From: Atherix ibis
Taxonomy: Eukaryota; Arthropoda; Insecta; Diptera; Athericidae
DNA length: 64,000 nt
Assembly (NCBI GenBank): GCA_958298945.1
Contig: OY282605.1
Location: 111,658,267-111,722,266, forward strand
Reading direction: 5' to 3'
Position 1 is the stretch's first letter. Each line of letters starts with the position of its first letter. The notes beneath the pieces were generated by a model, which saw only the letters and a program-made list of their open reading frames with translations, was not told the DNA's origin and did no database searches. Positions 34,301-49,300 of this stretch are shown here, piece after piece. A program made the translations under genes and the position numbers.

Positions 34301-37300
34301 TCTCCATATTTAGGTAACTTGAAAAAAAATCATTAAATACCTTCTATGAATTACTTATAAGAAAAATGATCCTAATTGAAAATATTTCTACGGACGTACT
34401 TAATAAAAATCAGTACAACTACAAGATACCTAATAACATAATATATTTGTGCGAATTTTTTATTTACCAAGAAAATTACTTAAAAGCATTTTTGGCAATA
34501 ATTTGTAGATATTTAAATTTATGATTGTTTGTATAAATAGTAAATGAAAAATTGGCAGACAAAAAAAATATTGAAAAAATATCGAATATTGTAGGAATGT
34601 GAACAAGGATATAAAATTGTATTAAAATTCATCCAATTGTTAAAGACCTTTTCTTGGACAGGGAGGGGGAAGGGGAATGGGAGCGGAACGTGGTGTTGAT
34701 TTTCACAGAGAATCAAAAGAATTTGAAAATTCTTCAAATAGTCGACTTTTCCTCTTTTCCATTTTTTTTTTTAATAATGTTAAGCACGTAATATATCTTA
34801 TTGACTTTAGTAGTAATTACGAAAGTCACATTGAAAATGAAAAGGACAGAAAAGTAATTTTTATTAGATTTTTACTTTGAAAGGAATCGGATGAAAGGAA
34901 AAGTGAAAAGTGGAAAATTTGAGTTTTTTAGAAAGGAGAAAATCGTCTCAGTTTAATGATCTCAAATTATCTGAAAGGAAGAAAGTCTTCTGGCAAGTAC
35001 GAATACTTTCGGCCAAACGATTATTAGTTTCTCGTCCGTGAAAATGAAATTCTCCGTCTCCAGTTCCCACCAAAGCCATTCAACTGGACCTTGACCGGAG
35101 AAGATTACGAGTGTACCGAACGGCTACATGGCTACATGTCACAGATACTCTGCTCTGCAAGTACGAGTACAACGGCTTTCATGAACATCACGAGTCTCAT
35201 ACAATTGGCACGACCATCACGATTGCCATGACTTCTTGGGCCACTTCAGCTTGACACCCAATATACCCGTGTACAGTTTGTGGGCACCACCAGCATACAA
35301 ATACTCATATCGCCCTGTAGTTGTCGTAATCGTTGTGCTACTATTCCAACGGATGAATCTCTTTCATGTTGATTTTGGCGTTATTACTCTGTACTGGCAT
35401 AATACCACTTAAGGTTGGTTATGCCCTCTTACATAATATTTTCGGAAGTTAAGTATTTCGACGTCTTAATTTTGCATAAATATTTTATGGCATGGAATTT
35501 TAAATTCGACCTTTTGTACTAGCACAATTGAAAATAATGTTCGAGTATAAGTGAGTACGTGTGAGGATAGTACTCGTATAAGTGATGGCAGTAGGAAATA
35601 CCGATTTGGTAAAAATGTATATTAGCTAATAAATTGTAATACTAAAAATAAGCTGAGTTTATGGTAGTGTCGATGGTTATTTTTCGAACGATTGCGGTGG
35701 CGGTAACGAGAGTTAATGGCCTACTATGCCAAACCTTATCAATGGGTTATGCTCATAAACCTATTTTCTTATTTTATTTTCATTTCAAGAGTAACATTAT
35801 GATAAATTTTTTTATTTTATTTTGTCACTGTCACCCTCTAAATAGAGTCAAATGATTTTATTCGATAAATGTTTGGGCGTTGAAGAAATTCAAAAGAAAC
35901 ATTCTTTAACTGAACAAAAATGTAATGTTTTAAATTTTTACGATGTCATATTTTGTATCGTTTTAAAAATTTCATTAATTAAATATGAACAAATTTTATT
36001 TAGTCTTTTTAAAACTCCTTTAGTGAAAAATTTTATTTATTTAGGTAATGGGGCTAATTATGTACTATTTGAAGATGATCATAATGATAAAGGATGCAAA
36101 CCGAACATTTTCAAAATTATGAACATATAATTTATGCTTACTACCATCTAATATTAAAAATAATAAATATAATAATATTTCAATAAACTAAATAAAATTA
36201 TATTAATTTACATATGATATACATATATAACATATTTTTCTCTAGTTAATATTTTTGAAATTTCATAATTTTATTATTCCTAAATTTGCCGGCATAATGT
36301 TTAATGGTAAAAGTTGACTATTTCTTGAAAATTATTTTCATTACTTCCCAAATATAAAACCAACTGAATATAAGATAAAAAAAATGGAAAAGGTTTCGAA
36401 AAATCTTTTATTTTATTATTAGAATTTCCAAGTAATTCCTTACCCTAATGTTATATTTGTTCCAAGAAATAAGCTAAAAGAGAACATTTTTTTAATGTGA
36501 TTTTTTTCTATTTCTAAATTCATTATTGTTGTTATACTTTTTTTTTTGTGGATATTAAAAAAGCTCCCGGTGTAGTCTGTAAATTTTTACTAACTCCAGG
36601 CAAATAGTATGGTTCATTTTGTGCCTTATACCCTATACGCCAAAAGTTTAACAAATGAACCTGATTATTTATCATAAAGTGTATCTTATTTAATGAACTT
36701 TAATGCTTGCAAGTATCGCAAGTAATGTGACTGTCTCAAGAAAAGGTAACAGAAGAAAACCACTAAAAACAACAATAACAAAAAAGAAACAATAAAGTTA
36801 AGAATAAATACATAATTACCCTTTTGGAAGATTTATAGTTTTGAGAAGAAGAATCTTGAGAAAAAAAATGTTAATTTTGATTTATGGTATACCCTAAAGT
36901 AAGTACTGGCATAATGAAAATATATGTACTTGTATCTATGAAATAGAACTCTGGTTGTTGGGTAAAAGTACGTTACGTTTTTAGGCAGAATAATATATGT
37001 TACAGGTGAGAAGTAATTTGTGCGCGTATATTTAAAGTTCACTTTTGATTGTTCTTGAATCCTATTAAAATTCTTTTTCGAAATGAAATTCTTCTGAATT
37101 CAAAAACCCTACTAACAGATCATAGATTGTAATTTTCATCTTGCCAACACCAGTTGGAGCAATTTCCGAATTATCTAGCTTCAATATATATATATGTATA
37201 TACAATAGATTTTTTTTTCACAGCACGTAATTAGTCTGCAGATTGGAGATTTCCCATTCAGTAATTATTTTCCTCCGGTTCTTCTTAAATTAGTGTTAAA

Positions 37301-40300
37301 ATAAATCCTCGAGCAGACAATTATTTGTTTCTATTCAACGTAGATTAATTTACAAATTTCCTGAAAGTAATGTCTAGAATACGATTATATGTATACACAT
37401 AGGAACTAAATTTGATTTCATGAAAAAGTCTTTTCTTTATATCTCGAAGAGATTATAATTTTTTCTTGGTTGAAAAGATAACGTTATTCGATAATTTGGG
37501 ATTTTTGTCATGCAAGAATAGTACTTAAAAGTATCTTAAATCATTTTTTTTTGTACAATTCTTAGTAAGCATGATGTTTTGGATTTAGGATCTTTTTTCA
37601 TGTTCTTAATAATTTCATAGTCGCATGTTTCAAAATATATTTTTTTTTCTACACTAATAAAAAAGAAACATATAAAAATAAATTAATAATGATAATGTGC
37701 CTAAAGAAACAACAACGTTAAAATCGAGTCAGTGAATATGTGTGTTCTAAAATTTACTTATTCTTCCAAAAATTGCTTCTGAACAATAGAAAAGCATTTA
37801 GCAAATGTATATTTAAACAGATTAATGACTTGAAACTATGTGCACCATAAATCGTGAGGTAAACTTAGCATAAATTACAAATACTTTCTGAATTTATATC
37901 TTATTTTGGACATCAGCTGTTAGAATATATATTTCTCTAAAAACATATCTTTCCTCTATGTCTTTTTAATATTTATTATTGAGAATAAAATTATCTATAA
38001 GGAACTGAGATACAGAGCATTAATTTGCAGCAGAGCTTTTTATTAGTATTTTTTTTCTTTGGTTTTAGCTCGAAAATAACAAAAAATAATTTTAAAATAA
38101 ATGTAAATTTTTCGAAATAAAAGTACAAATACGGATTATAATTTTTTTTTGCTACTATTTTTAGTACAAATACTACTAAAAAATGGTAACAAATTAATAA
38201 ATTTCAAAAGTTTTTGCTTAATTCTCATAAATATATATTGTAGAAGAATAGCAACCGTTTGCGGTTTGAGCCTTTGCTGTCAAGTCAACTGTTATACTCG
38301 TTGTAAAGTGGTGGTTTGGTGCCGTTGAGTTGTCATTGCTTTTTGAACAAGTTACTGTCGATCAGTTATTTAGTTAATGTTATTTTTCATAATACAATCA
38401 AAATCAAAATGAAATTAAAAAAATGTAAATGAATGTATCAATTCGAATAATACAATAAAAAATTACTTTATAAATAAGAGTTTTTATTCGTAATTCAACT
38501 AATTAAGGTAATTAAAGTGAGATTTTTGAGTTTTTCCATATTTTTGTTTATTAAAGGAAACATTTTGACTATATATTTTTACCGTTCTGAAAACTTTATT
38601 AAGAACATTTTTTCGTAGTTGAAAATTAAAAAGCAAAAAACAACATCCATAAAAATGAAAATATTAAAGCGAATTGAAGAAAGGAAAGAGTTCTTAATTA
38701 AGATTAAAATCATCAATGCATAAAATTTATTAAAATTTTTTAGAGCTATGCGCATCTTCATTTTACTGTTTGCCTAAAAAGTGTTTTTTTTTTAATTTTT
38801 AGTATGAATTTTAAATGGTATTTACTACTGATTTATTGCTTGAAAAGAATTCCGCACATCCGGTAGTAAATTAATTATTATAAACAAATATCATATCTAA
38901 AATGTTCTATTGTAAATTTTTTAATTTTTTATTTTTTTTTAATTTTCCAATATAACTATTGTTCTTATTTTCGTTTGTAGAATAACTCTTCTTATTATTA
39001 TAAACTAAAACACTTCATATTCCAGACGATAAATTTATATAGCCACATATTTATGAAGATTTCTTGATAAATTTATGTTTAAACGAAATTATTATAAATA
39101 GAATTTTTTAAAAGAAGATAATATATCGGCAAAAAAAAAATATGTAAAAATTAAAATCAAATAAATTTAATTGTATTTAATTGTGATTATAGACATTTTT
39201 GTATAATTACTGTTATAAAAGTGATGTTACTGAATGAAAATAGTAGATTTTTTTCCGTAAATTTTGTTTTTATTTGAACTTAATTTAAGAAACGTAAATA
39301 GTTTTCGCATTATCCACTTTTATTTTCTAAAATATTTTGAACGTTTTGAAGTATATATGTATATTCGGAGACCTTGCATATAGTATACTGGTTCTCATTC
39401 GATCACCAAAGTTAGTATTATGACGCATACTGAATAACATTTTGTGCAAAAATATTCAATTTTAATAGGAATACTATAAATATGAATAAGTCAAAGTTTC
39501 ATCTCTCTAGTTGAGTTTCAGGAATTGTTTTTTATAGCAGACTATATTAAGAAAGTTTCTTTAGAAGACACGGTTAAAAATAGCATAAAATTTTATAAAA
39601 TTTTACATTCCTTAAGAAAAAAATTACAATATTATTTTATATTTATGTAAAAGTATCGTATTTCTTATGAAAAACTTTCGAATACAGAAATCTTCTTAAA
39701 AAAAAATTTAAGCAAATTTATCTGCGTTTATGCATTTCGAATAATTATTTAACATATCGTCTGATGTATGATTTCGTTGAAGCAGGATGCAAATAATATA
39801 TTCTAGCTACAAAATTATATAAATTGCAATTGTCGATGAAGCTCGATTTAATGCAAATGAAAAATGATCCCGGCCCATGGACATGATAAGTTGAATAATT
39901 CAAATCAAAACGAACACAATTGCGCATCTATCAATCAATTTAGTTATGGAAAATATTATCAAATCAACATTTTTAAATTCAATTGAACCACAGGACTCAG
40001 TTTGATTATATGGAAATATGCCGGCTGCAATTTCTGACAGTTTGAAACATTTGCCAACAGTATTAATGGTTAAATTGTTAACTATAAAGAAATAGTAGCC
40101 CATAATCCTGCTAACAACATAATAATTATAAAAGCATATAAGCTGAATTTTATTGACTGGACAAGAGGTGTTATCTGGTGGATTCATATAGTCGTTGTAA
40201 CTAAATATATATATGTTATCGTCTCTCATAGCCGCACATGAAATTATTGCTAAATATAGAGTGTCGCGTAAATATGAATAAATGATGATGTAAAGCAGAA

Positions 40301-43300
40301 AGATACGAGTAAACCGTAGATACATTATCAATTTGTAGAGGCACGTTTGCACAGGTTATCCGTTTTTGTAATCAACACAGCATATTATTCGCATTTACCG
40401 CATAGAAATAATCATGAAAAATGATTATTCGAAAAGCTGGAAGTCATCCTAGATTTGTCCAGACAAGTACGCAATACCGCGTTTATAATGGACGATAGTT
40501 AGCCGTGCCATGTCATGATATGGAATCTATTATTGTGCATCGAGTGAGGGCCTATAAGAGTATTCTTGGCATTTTTGCAATTGGTGCGACATTTTGAGAT
40601 GGTTGTGCGTATGTAAATTAGTTAGACTGTACATGTGAGAATTTATCCTATCAGTATGCGTTTCTATCATGACTGATTCTCGAGTTAAACAGAACAAGGA
40701 GCACTTCCACTGTACTCATCGAAAAGACATGAAGTAGTTCATTAGTCACAACAAGTTTCTTTAGTGCGTACTATCAACTAAACTTGATACACCATTCGTA
40801 TTGAATTAATACCAGTTCCTTTTTCTGTTAGTTCTTATTTTCTATTAAACATTACTTTTATGGACTTTGTATTTTTTTTCACAGTACGTTTTTACATTAT
40901 ATTGGCATAGTGTACTCGTACACTGGTATAATATTCCATTTCATTTATATTTATCTGTAATAAATCGGAGAACGTATTTGTAAGCCGATATAAATTGTCA
41001 ATCTTGAATTTTATCATCTCTTGAAAATGAGGAAGCGATTAGAAATCAATGTATTCAAACAAGATTCAAGATTTTAACTATTATTCTGTAACTGATACTT
41101 GTTTATGTTAAAAAACTGCAATCGGCCAATGACACCAAAAAATTTATATTTACTACAATAATCGAAAAGATATTTATGGTAATCAGAAAACCTGCTCTTG
41201 AATTTTATTTTTAAACTTTAATTTATGCGATGAGAAAAAGAAATTCTCATGTTAATAAAATGACAGCAACGGTGAAATTTAAATCGGAATCGAAGCGAAT
41301 AAAGAATAATACAAGTACGAAATTATCGCAACAAATAAAAAAAAGCCCATAATAAAATCTAGAAAGTTAATCGCAAAAAGAAAGAGAAACTATAACATTG
41401 ACCTCAATGAAATAACACAATATCATATAATGATTGTCTAATCATGATTCTACTGTAATATTGATAAACATATTACTTGTAATAATTATAATAATAATAA
41501 TACGTGTACTGTAGTAATAAGAGTTGATTTCAAGTTTATTTAGAAACGCCATATTTTGTTAACAGTCCATCCGAAATTATTGTATGTACTTTTATTTTCG
41601 TTCGATTTAATGATTATTTATTTAAAAAAGGATTTTTCTATTTTGTTATCAGGGGTTCATTATTGCTTATAAAAAATCATAAGGGGGAAAACTCACCTGT
41701 AGTATGATCCAATTCCGTATTTTCATGAACTGGTGCTGTAAAATAAAAATAATGAAATTAAAATTATATTAATTCTGCTATAATTATTTTATAAAATTCT
41801 TATTAAAAATAAATTTATTCATTTTAGTTCTTTGTATTTATCTTAAAAATATCAATTCTTCTTTTGCTTCTATTACTATTTTACAAATTGAATTTTCTTA
41901 CAGTTTGTGATCGAAAATGTACACACTTTTTTTTAAAAGAATAATTTTTTGGGTTTTGGCTATCATTTCAAATTTTTTTTTGTATTTTGAAATGACAATA
42001 TTTTTCAAATAAAAACAATATTAAAATTTTCATTTTCAATTTTCAGCCTTTTACCAATCAGTGCAGATGGATAATATGCATGTTCTTGTAGATGCATATT
42101 TATTTGCGTGTAGAATTCGAAGAGCGTGGTACGGTTTTAAGTGCATTATTTCATATGTTATACTGTTTATATTTTCCTAGGTTTGAAAAGAAATATAATT
42201 ATCAAGGAGTTCTAGGGGGATTTGTTAGCGGTATTTTAAGAATAATATGGTATAATAATATTAGCGGTATTTGAAAAATTTGCCCGGTGGCATACGTAAT
42301 CACAGCATGTCATTATGGGTAACCAACCCTCTTTAACATGGATAAAGAGGAATTTAAAGAAGAGCAAGTACTGTGAATGATCATCCCAATGCGCCATTTA
42401 TTCCTCCCCTATTCCTGTCTGCAGTGTAATAGTAAACAATTGCGTAAATTGCGCAGAACTCATTTTTTCCATCCAACTAACCATTGCAATTGTGCACCTG
42501 TGTATTCATAAGAAGGAACAAAAACACCCCTGGTGTCTGTTTTTTTTTATATCGCACTTTTTGAAGGGATATTCAGTTGTAAAAAATTGCTAAAACAAAG
42601 CAAAAGGTCACTTTTGTAATTGGACGATTGCATCTTCTAAGTTGGAACTTCATTACCGATAGATCGTAAATAGAAGGAAGTCAAGTATTTCGTTAACAAC
42701 TTTTCATACCTATTCTTAAGTTTGTTACTGAGACGTATTCTTAGAATAATCATTGAATTGAATGTAATTTGATTCCATATAAAAAAGCCGTACAAATATT
42801 ATTTTCAATACAACTTATCTTGTTATAATTTCATATAAAATAGCAATTCTAGAGACATTCGTACACATTATAAAAATATTATATTATACGTGGCAGGATC
42901 AAACTTGATTTGACACAATGCCTATGATTTCAACTGTGTGGGATAGAAAAAAGAAAAACTAAAATCTGCCCTATAGTCCATATCGTAGCTGGAAATGTAT
43001 TTTTTATTGATATAATAATTTTTTTTTATCAAAAAACTAAAAATTCTAGCTCAATAATTTGAGAATTTTATTTGAAATTGTTCATATTATAACTTAATAA
43101 TCATCTGCAAATCAGAATTCAATTATGTTTTTTCTCATCCAACATCAATAATATGGTAGATTTACTTTAATGTTTTTTATTTAATTACAAATATAATATC
43201 ACGATTGTATATATTCTATTATAATGGTAAAATTTCATTATAAAACCATATAAAAAAATAGTCTCTAAATTAAAATTGATCAAAATCAAAAAAAAACTTG

Positions 43301-46300
43301 TAATTGTAAATACAATAAAAATAATTTATATAGACAATTATGAATTGACGAAGAAAAGGAGAATTATAAACGAAATAGTACCGATTATATTTTACAAAAA
43401 GATATTATGAAAGTATAATGAAAAATTGTATCGATTCTGTATTATGGTGGATTAGTAGTTACTGTTTTATAATATATTTATACGTGATTAATTTAATTAA
43501 CAAATTCATAGTAGAATCGATAATTACAATAATTTGACATATATTAGTATAACTATTTGGAATTTAAAATGATAATAATATTTTGTACTTGCATTATTTA
43601 TAGTTATTTTAAAATATTTCATAATTATGAACTTTGTAGAATTTTTATTGCACTTTATTTAAAAATTTATTGTGAGCGTAATGAATTTTCCTTTACCAAA
43701 ACCCCACAAATGTTTATCACCGCACAGGTATTTTGTGGTTAGAATGAATAAAGAAATATATTTCGTGTCAGTTGCATTTGTAGTAGTTTTTTTTCTGCTT
43801 TAAAAACCTATAATTTATTTAATTAGGTTTTCTATAAATCTTCAAATATTCATTATCTGTTTTTCTGAAAAACTCTTTTTTATTGGCTCCATTTTGTAAT
43901 CATTGTTTTTAATTTAATAAATAAGAACAAAATTTCAATTTAAAGAATTTTATTAAGTTTTAGGTATATTCGTTTCTTTTCGAACTGTGTTCCAAAAATG
44001 GTGTACTAAATTGATTTGACACTTTGACCAAATTATAAAGAAGAAAGAACGATATACACTAACTCCTACAAGAGTAATCGAATTCGAATTTTTTTTTCTT
44101 AACTTTCCAAATCTAAACACAAAAAAGAAACATATTTGTTGAAAAAATGTAATTTTCTTATTTTTCTTTCACCAATGTGGGTGTCTATAATAGAGTAAAT
44201 TTTTGTTTCTTAAGATTATCGGTTGGTTTTTGATTATTTCCGTTAGGATCGAATAACGATATCCATGAAATTAGAACAAGGCGTGTCCTTAATCACTCAC
44301 ATGGCATGAAATATTTATGTTTTCAGTTATATATTAACCGTGAATAATAAAAAAAAGCGTTACTTTAATTTAAAACAAATTATTTTCCATCAATTCAATT
44401 AAAAAACTGTTTTGAAAGAAAAAAAAAAACAAAAAATAAATAAGCAATTGAAGTTTCTGAAGGGAGTTAAACTAACTTTAAGAATAGAATAAATTGAAAA
44501 TTGATTCTTATTTATATTGTGTACAACTATGTATAAACGGATTTTCCAAATAATGAATTTAAGAGAAATATAATAAGAAAAAAACAACACAAAAAATATA
44601 ATGGAATATAAAGAAAATTGTGAATTAAGAAGAAAGGAACGAATTAACTGATTTAACAAAAAAATGTTAAAAATGTATCCAAACTTGTATATACATGAGT
44701 TTTGTAATAGTTTTTTTTTTGTCGAATATAGTTACATCGAATGGAGGGTAAAATATTGTTGTGGTTATCAAAATTGATTGGAACGGATTGACTAGAAACG
44801 AAATTGAAGCGAAGCCAAATAGAAAAGTTCCGGCAAAGAATTTTTATCGGCATTTTTTTTTATTCCGTCTGATTTTTAAACAAATAAATTCCAAATAATT
44901 TGGAAAAAAAACAACTAGAAATTAGAAACTGTTCTTGAATATTCTCATACAATTTTAGTATGAAAATTTTTTAATTCGTTTTTCTTTGGTTCAAGTTAGC
45001 ATAGTTAGATTCCTGCGCCTTCACCATCACTATTCCTAACGCCACCTAACGTTGTCAACATTATAACTACTATTCGATTGGCCTTTGCCATAGCCATTGC
45101 TGTTGGCTATCGCATTGGTTTAGGCTTTGTTTTATTCTCAACTTATGCTTACCCATAGTAAGTAACTTTGTTGGATTATGTGTTATTTTTGTGTTATAAA
45201 TGTATGGTTTTTTTTTGTTTTTGCTTAGCACATTTTCTTATTCGGAATATACTCTGGGAATGCGTATGAATAATAAGATGAAGATCTGAACATAAGTTCT
45301 CAGTGTTCTTGGCGAACAAATAGTGTGTGGCATAGGTAAATCTATGAGCAGGAAAAAAGGCAGTTGTAATAACAGTGAATAGGAAAAAAACGAAAAAACC
45401 CATGGAGGTCTAACACCGATGCGCAAAGTGGCTTTCACGGAGCCAGGTTGCCAAAGACCCAAACTTTCGTCTCCCATTTACCACTTACCATCCACCATCC
45501 AGCAGCATCTACCAATTACACACAACCATATACACGTATTGTACGTGCATACAAGCCTACCATATATTGAAGATACATGGTTTGGAACATTTGTACATAT
45601 TCGCTAGTTATACATGGACGAAATCATTACCTGCCCGCATATCAGCACAAACAAACGTACATAGGTTCTCCCATAAATCTTTATAGAAATATAGAAAAGT
45701 TCGAGTTGAACGACCTAAGTGCAAATGTACATACACTTTTCTCTAATTCCACCTTATTCCTGCATCTTTCGAATACTAGAATCTAAGATAGTTATAATTA
45801 CAAATATCTATATGAACGTGAATACTCTACAATACGAGTTTGTTTCTATTTCTTTACTATGAATAGTACTCGCCTCCTGCCTGTTCGTATTTTAGCAATG
45901 TCCATCCCAACTGTTGGCACTGTAAATACTCGTAAACATAGAAATTGCATAAAGCGTGTATTTTATATTCATGGGGCACAAGTTTGAAAGTTCTTGAGAA
46001 AATATCTCCTTGACTTTGGCATTCCTTGAATAAAAATATTTTTACTTTTATATTAAACTGGACTGGAAACATTTTACAAGAAGAGTGGTCAAACACGTAC
46101 AAAAATTATGGTCTATATTTAGCTACCAATCGACTACCATTTATCATTAAGATTTATATCTGGTTTTTTCTCCACAATATTTTCATGGAGATGCATACCA
46201 TATACACGTATATAAACAACTCTTATTCATGTAAGAGTTATATAATTACTTTATGTGGTGTCATTATTATATCATCGATTAATTAATATTCGCCGTAACC

Positions 46301-49300
46301 GAAGTAAGATGAATAACATTGGAATTTTTTTTGATGATATGAGTACATTGCAGATAAGGTTTTTACATTATTGATAATGGCGATAATGTAATCAATTTAA
46401 TATTAATTATTTGCACTTAAGTAATAAAAATAATGATAAATACACTTTATATTTTTTTCTAATTTTATATTTGACTGTTTAATAAAATTAGCGTGCAAGA
46501 TATTTATGTGTGGTCTGTTTAATTTGTGCATACATAATTCAAATAATAAAGCCGAACATATCTATCTGCGTTCGAAGAGAATGTGATAGATAGACAATCT
46601 GTAAATGAGATTTGTTTTCTAAAATACAATAGATATGAAACTAAACTAAAAAATAGTTTATAAAATAAAAAAAAAAGATATTTACAAAAAAGGTAACATA
46701 AACAAAATAAAAAGAAATTTATGAGAATACAAATAGAATTTCCATGATGAAAACTTTCATTCAATAAAAAGGCACAATCAAAAATTGAATTTATACCAAA
46801 AATGTTTATTTGACCTAATATCTGAGTGAGAGTATTTACGACTATTTGGAAGGTATATAGTAAAGGCTTTATTGTTTTTAAATGAATCTAAATTATATTG
46901 TATTATATTCAATAGGAGTAAATAATTCCAAATATAAGTTTTATGTTATCATTTGATTTGTTATTATGATTTTAAGAAGAAAAAAACCGAACAATTTGGA
47001 ACTATAAAAATTTTCTCCTATCGTTGTTTATTCCCTACTGTTCCAATTCCATATATACCTACCTACGTACACGCATATATTATAGGTCTAAAAATAGAAA
47101 ATTAACATTTTGAATTAATTTCTAAACTGCATTTACAAAATTTTGAGACAATTTACCGTTGATTGAATAACTTATGTGAAAATATTTGGCCTACATATAC
47201 GTATATGAATAAGTTTTGGTTATGGTTGATATTCAATAAATTTCCTAGGCGGCGGTTTTTTCTTTTATTAAATATTTATGGAAAATTAACAATATATCTT
47301 GGAATTTTTTTCTCACATTATTAAGAATGCAAATATTTCTTTTTATATGTTAAAAATTTAATATTCTATTTGATATAAATACAAAGCATTCTGAATAGTA
47401 TTTATATAAAAACATAACTTTTTGGTTTGTTAGTGAAATCTGCTATCTGTATTACATTTTATTATTTATTAAATGCAAAAAACTAATAAATAAACATGTT
47501 AACAAAAATATTTATGTCAACTTATATGTATAAAAAGTGTTATTCAATTTATGCTTTGGCAAGTTAAGTTTATTAAAAAAACACTTAGAATTCAAATTTT
47601 TTTTAAATTTTTTTTTAAACCTTGACATTATGCATAAAATTATAATATCATGAAAATAGGTTCCGCAAAACTGCTTATCCTTTTGAGGTAGTTTTGTTGA
47701 TTTTTTTTTGCAGATTTCGGATTGTAATTGTAAACTTGATGAATGTTAGTTTTTAAATACTCTAAAATTGTGCATGGACACAATCTTTTGCCCTATATTC
47801 TCACGCAATAAGTCTTTAATTAAAACCCACATATGATCCCAAATTAAAATCTTTAAGTAGATAACGGTTGCTTTTTGATTTTGCGACTTCTCCACAGTAA
47901 CTTGCGGCTTTCTCGAGCCCCATATATAGATATTTTAGTTATTGGCGTATTTACTAAGCGAGAAATTTTTAAAACTTTTAAGGATCGGTTGGTAAATAAA
48001 TAATTCAACATATAAAACCTTAATTTAAATAAATGTTATCTTATATGATATATACGTTTGACAGGTGTCTTTACTTTTGAAATTCCGAAGTTGATAACCC
48101 GATTTATATGTTTATGAAATTAATGTGAAATATTTTGTCTCCTAAACTTATTTATTTATTTAAATGATCTACAATTCATTGATTTCATCTAGAAACTAGG
48201 AAAGTATATAATAATTTTCTAAAATATGAAAAAATCATAGATTTTGTGTAAATTTTATAAGAGAAATAAGAAACATCAGTACTCAATAAAGGTAAATATA
48301 TTATAGTTAATTTAGAGAACATTTTTTGTTTATTAAATATTTATGTAAACGATTGTCAATTCAAATATATCATATGAAAGTATTGTTTTTTGTTTTCTTT
48401 ATATACATACGTGTATTAGCAAATTATTTACTAATAAATAAGTTATAAAAAAGAAATAATAGAAATTAAAAATTTTATCTTTTAAAAATATGTTTTAGAT
48501 GGAAATAGAAAATTTTAAAAATATAGAAGGAGGTAAACTTAATAATTAATTATAAAAAGCGAAAATATGTGAATTTGTTAATAGGACTTTAATGATGCTA
48601 TAAACCCTACAAATGTTTGAAAGATATATTCATGAGATCATCTGCAAACGTATCCAAACAAATGTTATGATTAAAATGGATGAAAAATGACCAAATTTTA
48701 TTTTAAACCAATTAATCATAAAAGGTTATTAAAAAAAATTAATATTTTTCCAAAAGTCAAATATCTGCATATACATGAACGAATACATATCGGGTTTAAT
48801 ATTAATAATTCCTTCTTTTTTATTTTTTATTTTTATTTTGATTATAAAAAGAATTATTTTATTGATAGATATTCATCTTAATTTAATATTCCTCTCAGAA
48901 TTGATCGTTTAAGAAAATTTAATTAATTTGAATTGGGAATTTCAAAAGGATTATAGAAATAATAATGATTGAAATAAAATTTTTACAATGTTCGCATAGT
49001 AAATATTAATTTTTGAATAGTCAGTCAGCCAGTCGTCCTCTTACCAGGAAACAATATATTCTTGTTCAAGTACTTAAATGTCTGTAATGCTTATTGAAGA
49101 AATTATGAGTATTATCATAGTGGAATAATGGAAAAGTCACAATAATATGATGGAAAAAAAGAGAAGAAGAATAATATCCGGAGTATACGAAAACATATCC
49201 ACAAACATGGGTAGGTAATAAATATTACGAGACATAAAGGACGAATAATCTAATCTTTATGTGCGGATAATAATAATAATAATAATAATAATAGTAATCG

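Larger units (their letters stand above)
33466..41696. other. Tnc intron sequence
   Basis: About 8 kb of mostly AT-rich intron. It contains GC-richer islands at about 34960-35430 and 40380-40760 and the candidate nested ORF at 39900-40352. Other ORFs here look random. Confidence 0.45.

Noticed and set aside
35661..36130. Two consecutive plus-strand ORFs (64 and 92 codons)
   Set aside because: AT-driven composition in a Tnc intron, no recognisable motif, no splice signals linking them.
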